This document shows, in pieces, positions 12,203 to 22,860 of a stretch of DNA of 64,000 nucleotides (positions are counted from its first letter, which is position 1; every line of letters begins with the position of its first letter). The DNA comes from Micrasema longulum (taxonomy: Eukaryota > Arthropoda > Insecta > Trichoptera > Brachycentridae). The stretch spans positions 1 to 64,000 of the forward strand of contig JAGVSM010003406.1 of assembly GCA_022494885.1 (NCBI GenBank). Reading direction: 5' to 3'. Under the pieces are notes generated by a model. The model was not told where the DNA came from. It was given only the letters and a program-made list of their open reading frames with translations, and searched no databases. The position numbers and the translations under genes are program-made.

Positions 12203-12470
12203 TCTAACAGAGAGGGATAACATTTTGAGAAGTGAATATGGAAGTCTAGGCTTTTACAGGTCTTATGATCTGTCATTGGCTGGTTTAAGTGGCCACTTTA
12301 CACACTGTGTAACATTCACTATCCTGTCTATGTTTGAACATCCACATTTCCTCAACTCTCTCATCTGTTGAGTTTTGTGAAGTAAAAGAGCTGAAACCTT
12401 CATCATGTGGGTGAGATTCATCCGGCTGAACCAATTCGCCTACTAGGCAACGCCTGAAAACAATTTTCCA
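12203..12470 (-). mobile_element. Hairpin family B, copy 2 (exon-bearing)
   Basis: A single-arm copy on the minus strand that carries the family's coding-like part (12285-12453) followed by the usual 3' segment ('cttccatattcacttctc', 'ctctctgtta'). It is the longest coding-side copy in the window and shows that family B contains more than a hairpin. Confidence 0.7.
12285..12453 (-). pseudogene. Exon-like frame in a repeat, copy 1
   Basis: On the minus strand a consensus 3' splice site ('ttgttttcag') is followed directly by 1 + 56 codons ending in TAA at 12285-12287. The peptide begins RCLVGELVQPDESH and later contains EEMWMFKHRQDSECYT. The 45629-45764 frame aligns along most of its length (DES..., FSS.T, STD.R.EE.W.F.HRQ..ECYT), and 31253-31291 repeats the first codons and the same acceptor. 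Function and source gene are unknown. The substitutions look biased toward similar residues, which hints at past selection on the protein. No start codon or upstream exon was found. Confidence 0.5.
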
Positions 12471-12508
12471 ATTTTTACACTTCTTCTTTTACCTCTTCGT
12501 GCCTCCGG

Positions 12509-12680
12509 GCCTCCGTGGTGTAGTGGTCAAGACGCTTGACTCACGCACGGTAGGTTCCGGGTTTGATTCCCGGTGAGAACACAAAAAAAATAAATGTGAT
12601 TTTTCTCAAGCCTGGGTGTTCTGTGATGTAATTCACCACTGTAATTGGGCCTTCTGGCCTGTTGTGGTGTAAAAAAAATA
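12509..12680 (+). repeat. SINE-B, tRNA-derived
   Basis: A tRNA-like head has an A box 'tggtgtagtggtcaag' and a B box 'gggtttgattcc', then a body with 'ctcaagcctgggtgtt', 'gtaattcacc' and 'gggccttctggcctgttg', and an A-rich end. The acceptor ends do not pair, so it is a SINE head and not a tRNA gene. The opposite-strand copy is at 17370-17550. Confidence 0.85.
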
Positions 12681-12696
12681 AAAAATTAAACCAGTT

Positions 12697-12818
12697 GCTC
12701 AATCACAAATAACTATCGACGTGCCAATAAGCGACGTGATAACAATTATTCACTATGGTTGTTTATCGTATTCGCGATCACAATGGAACATCCGTGAACA
12801 TTTAATATTAAATATTAC
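12697..12818 (+). mobile_element. 5' end of TIR element (relative of 30637-31212)
   Basis: About 122 bp match the left end of the complete element at 30637, from 'gctcaatcacaaataac' through 'gtattcgcgatca' to 'aatattaaat'. The right terminus is missing. Confidence 0.7.
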
Positions 12819-13298
12819 TGGTTCGAGACCCAGTCTCGAAGATGTCGCGAAAACGATGAAACCGGTCACTGGATATTCCAAATTTGTGGATTAAAGTATC
12901 AATGAACTTCCATCAAGAATTTTTACTTACAAACATAGATATTAGGTTAAGTTCCGTGTCAAAATTCTAAAACAATATAACATGTTTATTTAATAAATAT
13001 CCTATATATATTCAAAATAAATTATAAATGTTTTTAATAAATACAGTTTAAATTCGTTTACAAAATAAATAATAACTCTTGATATAAATAATGTTTTTTT
13101 TTATAATAAATACTAATTTACCAGTTCGTCGGTACTAAATTAAATTCTCACACTTTTTGAAAAAAAACATTCAATTACATTGGCTTCGATTGTGCCTTCC
13201 TTTCTTGCAGAGTCATAGCATAAACTACAGATATTTGAATATTCTTTTAATTTTTATAATAATCAAATAAAAAATATAATCATACCTTTTTATTTTTC
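12819..13298. other. No recognisable feature
   Basis: Contains a small palindrome 'gagacccagtctc' (12825-12837). Otherwise AT-rich. Confidence 0.45.
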
Positions 13299-13673
13299 TT
13301 AACAAAACGAAAACCTACTCGGAAACAATTTTATACACACAATAGGCTTCTTGCGTACTCGGTAATAGAATAAAACAACGTGTAAAAGTGTGTCTGCTAT
13401 TAGAATCGCCGCGCCTAATGTCGTCTGGTGTCGGCCGAACCGGGGAATCCCACGCCGGCACCAAACGGCGTTATTGTAAATCGGCGTAAATCGAAACGGC
13501 GGAAAACGACGTTTACCTGTACTTAATTGAGCAACAACTGGTAAATAAAATACACAGTGAGAGTGAGGAATAAGAAGCTGATAGATCGTCAAGACTTTTG
13601 CAATAAAAACCATGAATGAAGCCTTCATCCATCTTGTGATTTTTTTGACTGTCGTGGAAGAATGTGATCCCAA
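13299..13673 (-). other. GC-richer block with 124-codon open frame
   Basis: The longest minus-strand frames in this part overlap a compositionally distinct stretch at about 13400-13520. The protein has a basic, Ser/Thr-poor middle (GIPRFGRHQTTLG) and matches no family I recognise. The DNA at about 13427-13462 can fold on itself (GGTGTCGGC against GCCGGCACC). It could be a transposon fragment, a regulatory island or an old exon; I cannot choose. Confidence 0.25.
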
Positions 13674-13840
13674 TAGAGAACATTATATCCCAAGTACGTA
13701 GGGCGATTTAGGAAAACACAGCATCTTATGAACATTTTATCAAGAAAGGAATAAAGGGTAGTAATCAACTAACTCTTGACAAATTTATGAAGAAACCACC
13801 TGAAAGCACTTAAACCCGCCTCACTAACTTAATTATGTAT

Positions 13841-14056
13841 TGATGTAATAACTTGTATTTACATATAAGTTATTGATTTAACAAATACTAGGTACACTTC
13901 CACTTATTTATTTTGACCTCTTAACGCTTTCACCCTCTTCCAGTCTGAAGATGCTCATTAGGGGTGAAGGCGCTAATTGGTCAAATTAAATAACTGGAAG
14001 TGTACCAAGTATTTGTTAAATCAATAACGTATATGTAAATATGAGTTATTACATCA
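13841..14056. mobile_element. Foldback MITE
   Basis: A 216-bp hairpin. The left arm 'tgatgtaataacttgta' pairs with the right end 'atgagttattacatca', and pairing runs for about 75 bp through 'acaaatactaggtacac'. TA dinucleotides lie close to both ends, but an exact duplication is not assigned. Non-coding. Confidence 0.8.
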
Positions 14057-15091
14057 TGTAATATGGAATTCCATCGAGAATTGTCAATAAATAATTTAAA
14101 TGAAATTAATTATGTATGTTAATAAATAAAAATACAAATACATTTTTTTTATTTCCCTCTACTTTCGAAAATTTAACATTCGCAATAAAATTCAGGATCA
14201 ATTATGTCCTAAAGTCGAGGGCCTACTGTATTTACAATAATTATTGAGGGCAGCACAATATTTTATAAATATGTGAAGAAATTAGTCTTTACTAATTCCT
14301 TTGAATAACAGATAAAAAATCAGTGATCCGCTAGAATTATTTAAGCGAACCATGAAAAATATTTCATGTAAATGTGGGGAGTGGATATTATTTGAATTAA
14401 AACCGTTGACGTCGCTAAGCTTGTAATAATAAAAAAATAGTGATAATGCGTAATGGCTCAATAATTTGAATGTTTTTCTCAATAAAATAATTGTTGTTAA
14501 AGCTATTACAGTTGGAAGAATATAATCAATCTAGCAGTTTACATTTAGAATGACCGTCAAATCTACCATTGTTACATAATTTATATCCTAGGAGGGGTCA
14601 TAGCTTTGGACATGGCCTTGCCATTAGTATTGCGCATTTTGTTAAAATGGCGCCTGCGTAAATATTGAAGGATTGAAAATATCGAAACTTGAATTTACTT
14701 TCCAGCCTATTTTTTAAAACGAACGTATCCCCTGTTCCATAAATTGTGTATAAAGCACACTTCCTACTAATACTAAAAAGAGCGAGTTATGCTATTGAAG
14801 TATTTTCAAAGACATTTCTTGGAAAAATCCATAGCAGATGATTGTTATTATCATAAAAAAATAATAACTTATTTTCTGTGTTACGAAGAAGGTACTTACT
14901 GGCATTGAGTAAAAAGGACGTCCTAGAATACATAGGTAGGTGGTACTTAACAATCTAACTGTATAAGTGTATACAATATACATACGTACATACCGACACT
15001 CCTACGCATAATATTGTAACCCATGAAACGCGATTTTATAGAAGCATTTAAAGGTATTTTTGTACAGTATGAATCTAAATTTATATTTATA
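14057..15091. other. No recognisable feature
   Basis: AT-rich DNA. Frames on the minus strand at 14282-15129 overlap each other and have no family features. Confidence 0.45.
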
Positions 15092-15093
15092 TA

Positions 15094-15488
15094 TCGCACC
15101 TTTAGGACGAAAACGACTCGACTCAACAAATCAACTTTTTGGGAAATTACAAAAGAAGAATGTAAATTGTGACACCTTTGTATTCTTTCGTCGATTGTTT
15201 CGTATTTTTCAAAAAAGCACCAAATTTTGAGTTAAAAATTATACTGAAGGCTTTCAGCTATGAATCTATGAAAAACGAACGATGAACGATCATCAAGATC
15301 TTGATTATTATGGTGTAAGGATGTCTTTCTTTACAAATCAGCTAAAGAATCTGTATAGTTAGCCTATGTTTTTTACTTAATCTAAAAAATCTATCATCTG
15401 TCTTTGCTGCTTATTTCTGTTCCTTATATTTTTTTATTCCTTTGTAAAAATTTCTTTTAATTGTAATGTTTATAATGGACTTTGTCCG

Positions 15489-15531
<43 letters not shown>

Positions 15532-16156
15532 AAAAATCGTAATAGAAATCAATTATTACAAGTTTTAACAATACTTTTATTTTATGAATCATTATTAGAT
15601 TGAAAAACAAACAAACAAAAGCACTTTGATAAATAAGATAATGACATAATATTTATTAGGTCAGATCAGGTCGCCAAACACGTGTTTTTATTTATACACG
15701 AAATAACATAAACGTAAATAAGTCACTAAGATTATCGATAATTCAAATAATAAAAAGACATTAACTTAAATAAGTCACTAAAATTATCGGTAAGTCGGAA
15801 CGAAACATCAAAAGCTAAATTGGTCGTTTTAACATTTGAAAAAAAATAATTAAACATGCCATTTGTATTGGATTAAAATTGATTCAACCGGCTTTCAGTT
15901 ACTATATGTTTTTCTGCGTTGCGTCCTTCACACAGCAGTGTAAAAACAACACTAATAACTGCGTCACTTTTGTACTGGCACAGAATCTAAATTTTCTGAG
16001 TAATAAAGACACCGATGTAACGGTTTTGTCATCTTCCCACCCGAATGTTACGTTTTTTTAAATGCAGAAAGATGGATAATGTTTATTGAAGTCGTTTTAT
16101 GATGTTGATTCATTATAAACTTTTTTTGGTAGAGTCGTTTTCGTCCTAAAGGTGCA
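15094..16156. mobile_element. 1.06-kb TIR element with TA duplications
   Basis: Termini 'tcgcacctttaggacgaaaa' (left) and the inverse of 'ttgcacctttaggacgaaaa' (right) pair for about 26 bp. TA flanks both ends at 15092-15093 and 16157-16158. No transposase frame is present. A LINE 3' tail with an AAAT microsatellite sits inside at 15405-15535, so the element is older than that insertion. Confidence 0.78.
15405..15535 (+). mobile_element. LINE 3' tail with (AAAT)n
   Basis: A 3' untranslated end reading 'ggactttgtccgtaaata' followed by about nine AAAT units. The same pattern ends the LINE tail at 31930-32072 ('ggacaatgtccgttaata'). Only about 100 bp of body remain. Confidence 0.7.
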
Positions 16157-17047
16157 ATATGGTCTATACCGATTTTTGAAAAAATTGAAGTGCATATTTA
16201 TTTTTATATCTTTTTCTTTCTTAAAATGTTTTGCGGCTTTTGGGAAAATGCACGTACCATGTTATACTTCTGAAAAGACGTTAAGTAAAATGTCGTACAA
16301 ATGTCATACGATATTATACTTCGTAAAAGACGCAAAGTAAAATATTGTATGAATGAAATACAAAATTTTACATCAGAATTATTTGAAAAAAAAAATTGTG
16401 CATGTAACATACGATAATTATTTGATACTCACAAACAATGTATACAATCGTAAGAATTACTAACGATAATTTACTTTGTTATTCTGTATATTAATATTGG
16501 TATTAAAATGATACAAACATGCTTTAATTAACCGGTTTGTTTCATCAAGCATTTTGCTGTATTTCATGCAAATGTGGGCTTTGGTTTTGCGTTAATATGT
16601 TGTTGGAGTTTTTTACGTAGTACCTATAGATTAAGTTTCTAAGGCTTAATCACATTTTGGTACCCTAGTTAGCTTGATTATTTTATTTTTCATTCATTTG
16701 GATTCATTTTGGAAACAATATAGAAAAAAAATTACATTTAAAAATTAAAAATCAATGTACCCTACGAACGTCCGTCTAATCCGGAAAACACAATCATAGC
16801 TGATACTTACGCCGCTTTCTGTCATCTCTTTGGTCCCGCGAAAAGTATCTCAATGATTCAAACTTCATGCAATAGTATACTCTCTAAAAAATAAAAGATA
16901 GGACAGTATGCGTCCCCAAAAAAAACCTAAGTAATGAGGAATGTCGATGGTTTTGAATTTTTTTATTATACTATTAAACTAAGCCAATAAAAAAAAAATG
17001 AATTGTATTATCAGCGCTTTTTTAGCTTAGCAAATTTTTTTATTTAT
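16157..17047. other. No recognisable feature
   Basis: AT-rich DNA. Opposed frames at 16152-16410 are mutual shadows. Confidence 0.45.
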
Positions 17048-17345
17048 AAAATGACTGCGCTTGTGACGTCTCAAGCTCTCTTCCGCTTCTTCTCGGTCGG
17101 TTCTTCAGATTGGTCCGTTAAATTATCATAACTAGAAATTTTCCACAACTCTCTTATCATTGGTTGATTTATATGAACTAGTGACGTCGTTCAAAGTAGT
17201 TCGTTTTTATAAAAATATTTTTAATTTTTTTTTCGTACTTTTTCATGAAACTTTGCCGTACAATTTAATGCTCTTATTTTAACCGTGAGCGAGAAAACAT
17301 TTTTTGTATCCAATTTCTCGTAGGGCTGAACTTCCTTATTGTAAA
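17048..17345 (+). repeat. Dispersed repeat family F, copy 2
   Basis: Aligns with 361-625. It has two GACGTC cores (about 17064 and 17182), 'gccgtacaattt' and a shared 3' end 'gggctgaacttcc'. Directly followed by a SINE-B copy. Confidence 0.6.
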
Positions 17346-17369
17346 ATGTTTTTTTTTCTTTGTTGGAAC

Positions 17370-17550
17370 TAAAGATGTAATAACACAACAGGCCAGGAGG
17401 CCCAATTACAGTGGTGAATTACATCACAAAAAACCCAGGCTTGAGAAAAATCACATTTTAATTTGTGTATTCTCACCGGTAATCGAACCAGGAACCTTCC
17501 GTGTGTAAGTCAAGCGTCTTGAACTCTAGACTACGGAGACCTTCATAGTT
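17370..17550 (-). repeat. SINE-B, minus strand
   Basis: The reverse complement of the 12509 element: body 'aggccaggaggcccaatt', 'aacccaggcttgagaaa' and an inverted head with 'ggtaatcgaacc' and 'gaccttca'-side end. Diverged, with a mutated B box. Confidence 0.82.
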
Positions 17551-17956
17551 TCATTCATATCACTTTATAGTTCGACATTAAAAAACGAAAAAAAATTAAT
17601 ACGTTTTGTCAATCCGACCTTATAAGTTTTTGGGTAATGTTGAAGGTCGCAATAATGTTCTTATTGAAAATCATTGTTTGGTTTCACGTGTTTGTCTTGT
17701 TAATCATCAATGTGGCCGTATATGAAGCAAAGTGTAGTCGTATGCACAAAAATAAAAATTCCCCGCGAGAAGGTTCAGAATAGCACCTCTGGTGTAGTTA
17801 TAAACTATAAAGTTTAGCACAAATCTTTACGTCTACATGTGTAGTTATAAACTTTATATGTTTTAATTTATAAAATTCTAATCACGTTTTTCTAATAATA
17901 ACCATGTCTTTGCTGAGAATGTTAAAAATATCTGTCTGCAAAACTAAAATGGAAAC
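17551..17956. other. Mostly unassigned; family E end
   Basis: At about 17760-17800 the text 'gagaaggttcagaatagcac' matches a terminus of the family E hairpins at 62100 and 63308. The rest is not assignable. Confidence 0.4.
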
Positions 17957-18053
17957 TAAATGTTATTAAATATTTGTAAATAACTACTTACCGACTTTTC
18001 TATGTCTACTGGTTTTTCGGCACATACCCGTCTCTTCGTCAGGACACCTATAG
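17957..18053. repeat. Half of foldback family K
   Basis: Matches one arm and apex of the hairpin at 44392-44540 ('tattaaatatttgtaaata', 'cgacttttctatgtctac', 'gtctcttcgt'). The second arm is absent. Confidence 0.6.
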
Positions 18054-19127
18054 AACCAACATGCAAAACAATCACTCAGTATTCCTTTTTATGGCTATGT
18101 CGAATTGTCAGTTAATAAATATATTGAATACACAATGATCTAAAAAATTGTATGAATCTTTAAGTACCTAGTATAAAAGTAATATGATTAAAAATAAATG
18201 TTTTATGTACTCTACAAAATATAACCTGGAGTGCTACAGATGTGTAAATATTATTTGAAATACAAATCTGAAATGAACTAACTTACGATATAAAATATAA
18301 AATAAATAAATCTTGTCTTCTAGTACCGATTTGCAATTCAACGAATAAAAAAAGGCCTCTTTTTCGTTAGGACTGTTTTTTTAAAAGATGTCTATGCAAA
18401 AAAAAGTTTGTACTTCTTTTTAATTTATCAAAAATCATTAAAAAAAACCCGCTAAGCCGCAAAATCGGCCTGTTGGCAGTTTTTTTCATAGAGGTATATA
18501 CCAGTGCAAACGGTGATTTTATTTACAGGTAAGCTATAAAAAATAATAATTTATTTGCACCTACATAGTAGGTACATAATATAATGTAAGTTATGTTATA
18601 CACTATAACTTATGTTTCTGTGTGATACAATAACTCTCATCTATGAAATCAACTCAAATTATGTAAAATAGAAGCGGTAGAATTTATAGGAAAAATTACA
18701 AAAATAAAAAAAAACTTGCGGTTATAATATATGACTGTGTTTATTGAAACCTGATGGCGAGTATTTTTGTTTTTTCACTATACTCGTACCGTACAAAATA
18801 CGATCAAAGAAAAAACTTATATTAATTAATATATTCAGTGAACTATCGCAAAAAATCTGAATTAATTTACCGTCGTTGATTGATCGCAGAATTATGAATT
18901 CAAGCAAGACATAGAAGCAAGTGCCTGTCTAGATTTTTATTAATGTACGTTATACGTGGAGGTAGGCAACAGGCATATTATTATTTTTTTTTAAATCTAA
19001 CCAGACGTGCTTAATAATAGACTATAAGAGTTCGTGATTTATTTTTTTAGACCCTTCTCCCAAGTTACATGATTATTTACCTTGCTGTGCATATTTCTGC
19101 GTTTAAATTAGCTTCAATTTTATCTAA
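18054..19127. other. No recognisable feature
   Basis: AT-rich DNA with no supported gene. Confidence 0.45.
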
Positions 19128-19260
19128 GTGATGGGATCAAGAGGGATATTCTCCATAGTGGGCCAATCGCCAACTTCTCAGTATTTACTCCCGTGAAGAG
19201 GAAACTACTTAAAACTCATCAGGAAAAGCCGGCCTGTTGACAGTAAAATAAAATAACATA
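19128..19260 (+). repeat. Repeat family G, copy 1
   Basis: About 130 bp matching 29645-29775: 'gatgggatcaagagggata', 'gtgggccaatc', 'cttctcag' and 'agccggcctgttgacag', ending in an AT-rich tail. The position next to a decayed LINE in the other copy suggests a LINE 3' end, but that is inference. Confidence 0.6.
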
Positions 19261-21232
19261 AATTTGATTCAATAAACTAATCATTTTATTCTTTTTGTGG
19301 GTTGGTTATCAGTTTAAGACCCATTGTTTATAAAAAAATATCAAATAATTTCCAAAGTATAAAAGATTAAAAAATATACAAAATTTTCAAATAATTTCTT
19401 TAGAAGACGCGGAATAAATTTTTTTTTTTTATTTCCACAGGAATTATTTCAAGTCTGAAAGGGTTTAAAAAATAGCCTCTACGCCAACTTAATAGTACAT
19501 GGTTAGTAGATTCAAGCCCAGAAAGAGTTTCACGAGTCGCACAGAACCCCTAAAAACTTCCCGAGTACGAGATTCCATTTTAAGCGGAAAATATCCCCGA
19601 GTAACTTCCTCCAATAGAGTGAAAACTATTCAGCCAGGTAGAATATTGTTAGTAAATACCGACGGGTTATCCGTTCCAGATGTTTCGAAATCCACCCAAG
19701 GTCGCTACGTAAATAGCAGACATGTCGGGTGAAGATACCTGACGCTTTATCCACCTCAGTAATAACCGAAACACACCAAATTCTTTTATATGATTTTATT
19801 GTGTGGCCACGATACTACAATGAAAACGAAATATGTGTGTAATGTAACATATTATGTAACGAGTGGATATATAGACACTTAAGTGACAGACCTTCATTAT
19901 GACGTTAAATATAAATTATCCCGAGTGATTACGAAGATACACTACCGACCACCCACCTTCAAGTTTTGAATTAAGTACGTCGGTTTGTACCGACGGGTTT
20001 AATACCTCACGGTGCACGTATCTACTCATTAAAAATGACAAAAAATTTGTTCCGTCGAGCAGTAATTGCTTTAATTATATTTTTTTAATGTTCTGAGGTG
20101 CCCAGTTTCTTTCTTAAAAGCCTATTTCAAATATGAGAGAGAAATAAGTCAATTTTGAAGTCGAATTAAATTCTGTTTTATTGTCAGTTTTAAAAACAAA
20201 GGGCTAGATGCACAGATAATGCGGCTAAATAATGTGGCTAGATATCTCCCCCTTTAACGAATAAGAGCATTTAGGCGTAAAAATGTTGGCACAATAAGAA
20301 AAAACTTACTTATATTTTCAATCTGTTTTATTATCTTTTGAGTGCACGTATCCAGACGCTAAAAGAGCCGGCTTTGTAATCACTCGATACATAAATACAG
20401 ACAAAAGTTAAGCATACCGTCTTGGTAATTGTCAAAAGTTATATAAAAATTATGTTCAAGGGAGGATTTTTTGTTTGAATTGAGATTTATTAGAGTTTAT
20501 AATAAGCCTATTTAATATATACATTTGAACTATTTCAATATTATTTATTTAATTTTTAAAGTGAAATATTTCTAGTCTACAAAAACGTAGAAGTAAAATT
20601 GACTCCATATATATGTTAGGCATACTAAATGGTATAATCGATGTGCCATCATCACTGGTGTAGGTAAAATTCTATATTCCGACTCGTAGGTTGAGAAACA
20701 ACAAACTACTGTTCATCGATCAGCATAGAGCAAACTATTGCCTTAATTCTCCAATGACCCGTCTTTGTCGTATTGTTAATTCGATCATATGATGTCGAGA
20801 TGACAAGTCGGTAGAACATACCGAGTTAGATAGAAATAGTACAGAAGTTAAGTTTATCGTCTCGGTATGTACCGATGAAAACAGTCTTTGTAATCGCGGC
20901 TCAGGGTGCATCAGATCTGCGAATTCGTATATATATATTGACCTTTGTGCCCAGCAAGCTGAACTATGAACCTGATAATGACGAGCAGAAAGGACGCAGT
21001 GTAATTTAGCTGTGCTGCCGTAATAAAGAAGAAGAAGTAAACTACCATAGCAAGTGAGCAAGTTAAGAGTGTTATCACAAACTTATCACACTTCTTGATA
21101 ATTCAGAATTCTTATCTCGGATTCTGTATAGATACTGCACACAATAGGCACAGCTTTGTTTACTAAAATTATTTTACAATACGGTTTTTTTTTCAACGCG
21201 AATTATAAATAATAAAATTAATACCAACCTAT
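19261..21232. other. Unassigned, with two GC-richer patches
   Basis: The patch at 19490-19740 contains a 77-codon plus-strand frame with no recognised family, and the patch at 20700-21070 contains a 108-codon minus-strand frame. The word 'taccgacgggtt' occurs at about 19656 and 19989, and 'aagttaag' with a following 'taccgtct'-like word occurs at about 20407 and 20848. These may be old repeats. Confidence 0.35.
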
Positions 21233-21237
21233 GTACA

Positions 21238-21833
21238 GCAGAGTGGGCTGATGATTTCTGAAGTTTTTTATTTTTTTTAGACATCAAAGTGAAAGAGGTC
21301 TAAAACGTTGCATTTTGGATCACATTGAACGTAAAAATTATTTCCTACTATTTTTGGCCCTCAACTGAGGTTTGAAGTTAATCCCTGTCTAAACAATTTG
21401 TTAATTATCTATATTGAAAAAAAAAAAATTTATTAGTAAAAATAGAACTTATTCACATTACAAATTCGAACCCGTTTTTAAACTACCGAAATGCAAAAAG
21501 TTTACTCTCCGCGGAACTGAGTCCGTTGAGCGCCTGGCTTATATTGAGGAAAACAATGGCTCATTTATTACAAAACAACTCGTGCAACTCACGCCCTTAG
21601 ATGCTTATGTAATAAGGTTTAAAGCACAATATAAAATTAAATTAGACTAATTTTCTTACTTTAATACGAAATGACAGCCGGTTTAGCGCAAAAAAAATCG
21701 AATTTTTCAAAAAATTCGAGCTCTGGGAAAGAATTTTATTTTTTAATATTTTTTCCATTCCGAGCAATCTAAAATGCAACTTTTAAGACCTTTCATTTCA
21801 AAATTCAGAAAAAAATATTATCGACCCACCCTA
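21238..21833. mobile_element. 596-bp TIR element, probable GTACA duplication
   Basis: The left end 'gagtgggctgatgattt' and the inverted right end 'agggtgggtcgataat' are related, and the inner parts of the arms match strongly ('aaacgttgcattttgga' with 'ttgcattttaga' in reverse), giving about 80-bp TIRs. GTACA occurs immediately outside both ends (21233-21237 and 21834-21838). The superfamily is uncertain. Confidence 0.65.
21414..21650 (+). CDS. Unknown 78-codon frame inside TIR element
   Basis: The open frame occupies the middle of the 21238-21833 element. It starts with a Lys run, then a basic region, then GTESVERLAYIEENNGSF and QLVQLTPLDAYVIRFK. The second half looks less random than the AT-driven frames nearby and could be a leftover of the autonomous partner's protein. 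I do not recognise the family, and chance remains possible. Confidence 0.3.
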   Translation: MKKKKFISKNRTYSHYKFEPVFKLPKCKKFTLRGTESVERLAYIEENNGSFITKQLVQLTPLDAYVIRFKAQYKIKLD

Positions 21834-21895
21834 GTACATCCCTCCGTGAACATTTTTAACGCTTATCGGTTCATTACCACTTCGTTTTAATTCTC

Positions 21896-22360
21896 AAAGC
21901 ATCATCACATATCCGCTTCCTAGTTGGAGAATATGGTGTCAAAAAAGAGCCTCCGTGCAACTCTATCGGCTGCCAGCTCCTCCCAAGTCAGGTGCTCGTC
22001 CCGAAGTTCTGGCATAAACTGCCGACGAACAGTCAGCAGCGGACGTCCATGACGTCGAGAACCCGATGCCTCGTAAAGTAGGCAAGCGCGGTTAACGCTC
22101 TCAGGAGGCATCCGCAGTATATGGCCCTGCCAATCGTATCGCCTCCCGTGATGACAGTTGTCACCGTAGTTTGCTGCGTCCGTCTCTTATTACTACACTC
22201 CTTACAAAGTCAAACCACCGCTCACAAAGATTCTTCTGAGACGCCTATTCTCAAAACTCAGTATTTTGCTGTTTTGGGCCACGTGTGGTGCCACGATTCG
22301 CATCCGTCGAGGAGAATAGGTGTTATCCAGGCGTAATATAGGCGGCACCCTAGTAATAAA
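21896..22360 (-). mobile_element. LINE 3' end (dead)
   Basis: On the minus strand the frame reads FENRRLRRIF, then after a shift 'DWQGHILRMP', 'SGSRRHGRPLLTVRRQF' and 'LTWEELAADR', the usual C-terminal blocks of RTE-group and related LINE proteins. The 3' end has ATG-rich text ('catcatcac' on plus). The same 3' end sits inside the element at 54764 (55371-55460). Confidence 0.75.
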
Positions 22361-22489
22361 TATCCATCCACAATTTCTAAATTTATTAAAGTTAAAATAC
22401 ATTAGGTGTTTTCTTTAATAATATATTAACAATATATGGATGATGTACCCGATTACCGACCTACCCATCTGAACCATTATTTCAATTGT

Positions 22490-22860
22490 TAAAAGTTCTT
22501 GATATTCGTCAAATCTATATCAAGAATGTATTGGCAATTTTCTGGCCAGGCGACTACGGAAGGAGGTCCCAACTGCCAACAGAATGCCCGTGCGAGGTTT
22601 TCGAGTAACCTAAACTTCTTAATACCGAGAACGCGTACGATGTTTGCTCGGATACACTTTTCATAAATAGCTCCAAGAGTGTTCAACGTCTTGGATGAAC
22701 ATATTAAGTTCTCCAAAACAACGTCTATATTTAAGATGAAGATCCACAATTGGATTGTATCGAGGGGTAGAGACCACTGTATGAGATTGCTTCGGGAATA
22801 AATATATAACATCGCTGCTGTCTTCATTATTATCCATATAAAAATATCTATTTAAAAATA
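22490..22860 (-). pseudogene. Unidentified broken coding block
   Basis: Two minus-strand frames overlap. One, from an ATG at about 22836, reads MDNNEDSSDVIYLF... then STPRYNPIVDLHLKYRR before a stop near 22670. The other is open for 112 codons (22489-22827) and contains ENLARAFCWQLGPP. Both look more protein-like than the surrounding DNA, as if one gene were frameshifted. I do not recognise a family; transposon origin is likely by context. Confidence 0.3.

Noticed and set aside
12509..12580. tRNA gene
   Set aside because: Same reasoning: no acceptor pairing and a second, inverted copy with the same body at 17370.
13299..13673. 124-codon protein gene on the minus strand
   Set aside because: No start context, no splice sites in a sensible place, no family and a hairpin-forming GC island inside; kept only as an uncertain block.
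15493..15535. Functional (AAAT)n element
   Set aside because: It is the simple-repeat tail of a LINE 3' end.
19499..19732. 77-codon Ser/Arg-rich gene
   Set aside because: Composition is interesting, but there is no homologue I recognise, no splice context and no second line of evidence.
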